The notes under the pieces are model-generated. The model was not told where the DNA came from and ran no database searches. It saw only the letters and a list, made by a program, of their open reading frames with translations. The translations under genes were made by a program, and so were the position numbers. This document shows, piece after piece, positions 61,610-64,000 of a stretch of 64,000 nt of DNA (positions are counted from its first letter, which is position 1; every line of letters starts with the position of its first letter). Source of the DNA: Glossina fuscipes (Eukaryota; Arthropoda; Insecta; Diptera; Glossinidae); NCBI RefSeq assembly GCF_014805625.2, contig NW_023998455.1, positions 8,559,005-8,623,004 of the forward strand. Direction: 5' to 3'.

Positions 61610-64000
61610 ATGGGAAAGGAAAAGACGGCAACTGTAGCAACAGCGACTGAACTTCAGAATTCAGAAAATGTTGAATGTAACACAGATAACAAAGAAAATT
61701 CCATAAAAACACAGTTGAATTGTAAGGATTTTGAAGAAACTTCAATCGAATTGAAACTAAATAAAGCGAAACCTGTAGCGAAGGATCCCGAGGTATTGGA
61801 GGTATTGGAGGATGATAGTTGTAACAATAGCAACAGTACAAAATACAGTGACGACACTTTACATTCAGCAACAAAGTCTTCGACTTCCTTGTCGCTCTCC
61901 TCCAGTACCTCGAATTTAACACCAAGCAATAATAATAAAAAAATCAGAAAACGACATCAGAAAATCGAAGAAGGAGGGGAAAAAGACGATACACATCAAG
62001 AAGGAGAAGAAGAGACCGATCCTGCCAAGGAAGGAAGGAAGGAAGCAGAAGAGCCAAAATTCTGTGTAGCGTCAAATAATACTACGAATTTTAAATTACG
62101 TATTGTACCTTTGGAAAAATTACTCGAAAAACCTCTACCACAACAACAGCCTGAGGAAGAAGAAGCCTCATTACTGCGCTCTTCTGAAAACAAGGAATCT
62201 AAATCTGAAAACATTAAAAGTAAGCGTTTGCCGCGTCGCTCTACCTGTAAGCCAGTAGCAGTTTTCGATTCCACCGAGAGTGAAGAAGACGTCGAGGTAA
62301 TATCTTCGAGCGAAAGTGAAAAAGGGAAGCATACAAGAAAAAGCAATTTAAGGGATAAACAACACATTAAAAAACCATTAGGACCGCCCTCGCCATCTAC
62401 GGTTAGACGTTGCTTGGTGAAATTGAAACGCTTCACATTACCTTTAAACGTAAAACAGAACATCACGAACAAAAGCAAGGGTCGTAAAGGGGGAAATTCG
62501 CCTACGATGTATGGTAACAAAGAAATCATGTTTGAAAAACCATCCACTTCATCTGGTAGACGTAAAGAGAAAACTTCGGATGAAGAAGATTCTGATTTTG
62601 CATTCGAACTAAAAATATCTGAATCAAATCATTCTGGGGATGACAATGAGGATTCCGATGGTGTCGCGAAAAGTAGTAGTGATAGTGAGATTATGCCAAC
62701 GAGAAAACGTAGAGTTTTCCGCAAAGATTCAAATGCCTCAGATTCGGATTTCCAACCAGAACCTAAAGAGAAAAAGAAGCGACGGCGCGTTAAACGAGAA
62801 TCTAGTGATGATAGCGATGAAGACGAGAAAAAGGGGGGAAATAAACGCAAACATATACGTAAAATCATGCGAACTGAAGATCTTGATGTGAGCACAAAAA
62901 CCGCTACTAAGGAGGAAGAAGAAAGAAGAAGGCGTATAGAAGAACGTCAAAAACTTTATAACAAAATTTATGAAAAACAAGATAGTGTGGAGGTGACAGA
63001 GTTAGTGTTGGATTTTGATCCAGAAACGAAAGAAACGCTACTGGAAGTGGACAGAGGGTTGCTTAAAAAATTGAAACCTCACCAGGTTACGGGAGTCAAA
63101 TTTATGTGGGATGCATGTTTTGAAACCATTAAAGATGCTCAAGAAAAGCCTGGGTCGGGTTGTATATTGGCTCACTGCATGGGATTGGGTAAAACTATGC
63201 AAATAGTGACTCTTAGCCACACATTATTAACTAATTCACGTAAAAGTAATGTAGAACGTGTGCTTGTAATTACTCCCTTGAGTACGTTAAATAACTGGGC
63301 GCGTGAATTCAAGCACTGGATGAGCTTTGCTCGTAAACGCAACATTGAAATCTATGATATGTCCAAATATAAGGATAAGCAAACAAGAATTTTTAAATTG
63401 AATGAATGGTTTGAAGAAGGCGGCGTTTGCATATTGGGCTATGATATGTACCGCATCTTGGCTAATGAGAAAGCAAAAGGTTTACGTAAAAAGCAACGGG
63501 AACAATTGCAAAACTCACTTGTAAATCCTGGGGCCGATTTGGTTATATGCGATGAAGGACATTTGCTTAAGAACGAGAAAACTTCAATTAGTAAAGCGGT
63601 AACACGCATGCGCACCAAAAGGCGAATTGTGTTGACTGGCACTCCATTGCAAAATAATCTTAAAGAATGTAAGTAGTCATTACTGCAGTAGAAAGAGTTC
63701 TTAATATTGTAAAACGGTTTTTTAACGTTCCACGTACATAGATTACTGCATGATCCAGTTTATTAAACCTAATTTATTGGGTACTTATAAAGAGTATCTA
63801 AATAGATTCGTCAATCCCATTTCAAATGGCCAATATACAGATTCCACTGAAAGAGATATACGTTTAATGAAACATCGCTCTCATATATTGCACAAATTAT
63901 TAGAAGGTTGCATTCAAAGGCGAGACTACTCGGTATTGGCGCCATACTTGCCGCCTAAACATGAGTACGTTGTGTACACTACTTTATCCGAATTACAACA
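61610..64000 (+). CDS. XNP: XNP/ATRX SNF2-family chromatin remodeller, partial (N-terminal 772 residues)
   Basis: XNP/ATRX is a nuclear ATP-dependent remodeller that acts in heterochromatin and histone H3.3 deposition. Exon 1 is 61610-63668 and exon 2 starts at 63742 and continues past the window. The intron is 73 bases, phase 1 (GTAAGTAG donor, CACGTACATAG acceptor). Residues 1 to about 440 are charged and disordered, rich in Ser-Asp-Glu runs and Lys-Arg clusters (KRRVFRKDSNASDSDF, KEKKKRRRVKRESSDDSDED). The SNF2 ATPase begins about residue 480: LKPHQVTGVKFMWD, the Walker A GLGKT (525-529), the Walker B DEGH (648-651) and LTGTPLQNN (about 675). Exon 2 reads IQFIKPNLLGTYKEYLNRF and CIQRRDYSVLAPYLPPKHEY, diagnostic of ATRX. 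No cysteine-rich ADD finger is present in this reading frame, as in fly XNP and unlike vertebrate ATRX. The ATG has C at -3, a weak context. Confidence 0.92.

Noticed and set aside
61590..63642. Antisense frames of up to 183 codons opposite XNP
   Set aside because: Ser/Leu/Phe-rich antisense readings of Glu/Lys/Asp-rich coding sequence; XNP on the + strand is well supported.
1..64000. CRISPR arrays, bacterial operons, riboswitches, rRNA genes and intact tRNA genes
   Set aside because: None seen. Gene structure is clearly eukaryotic, and no regular spacer-repeat pattern or complete cloverleaf was found by eye.

Overview
The window is nuclear DNA from a dipteran insect, most likely a cyclorrhaphan fly. 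A calyptrate such as Glossina or a muscid would fit, but that species guess is inference. The evidence is AT-rich spacers full of simple repeats, many 57-120 bp introns with GT-AG ends inside large coding exons, glutamine/asparagine/threonine-rich low-complexity tails, and exon translations that match animal UNC79, POLR2M/Gdown1, NFRKB and XNP/ATRX. One 10-base N run at 11358-11367 shows this is a scaffold. All family identifications were made by reading translations and comparing them with remembered family sequences; no database search was run.

Layout. Bases 1 to about 20.7 kb hold no gene I can support. They contain microsatellites, a decayed mariner-type transposase, a fragment of a LINE reverse-transcriptase C-terminus and the N gap. 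A two-exon gene of unknown function (203 aa) lies at 20983-21660, with a TATA-like box upstream and a poly(A) signal downstream. From 25042 to 47852 on the + strand is a complete unc79 homologue. I join it from 29 coding exons whose lengths sum to 9033 bases, exactly 3011 codons. It has two introns of about 4 kb and one of 1.6 kb.

The distal part is gene-dense. Gdown1/POLR2M (- strand, 48185-49365, 3 exons, 352 aa) converges on unc79. It is divergently arranged with NFRKB (+ strand, 51259-57334, 5 exons, 1909 aa). After a 4.3 kb spacer, XNP/ATRX (+ strand, from 61610) begins and runs off the end of the window in its helicase domain.

Together: unc79 encodes a large scaffold of the NALCN sodium-leak channel complex in neurons. 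The other three recognised genes act in the nucleus: Gdown1 on RNA polymerase II, NFRKB in the INO80 remodeller, and XNP as a SNF2 remodeller. I see no sign that the four form one functional unit. I did not find a clearly novel biological system. The best leads are the unrecognised 203-aa gene, an in-frame retainable intron next to a symmetric cassette exon in unc79, and overlapping antisense open frames in an unc79 intron.
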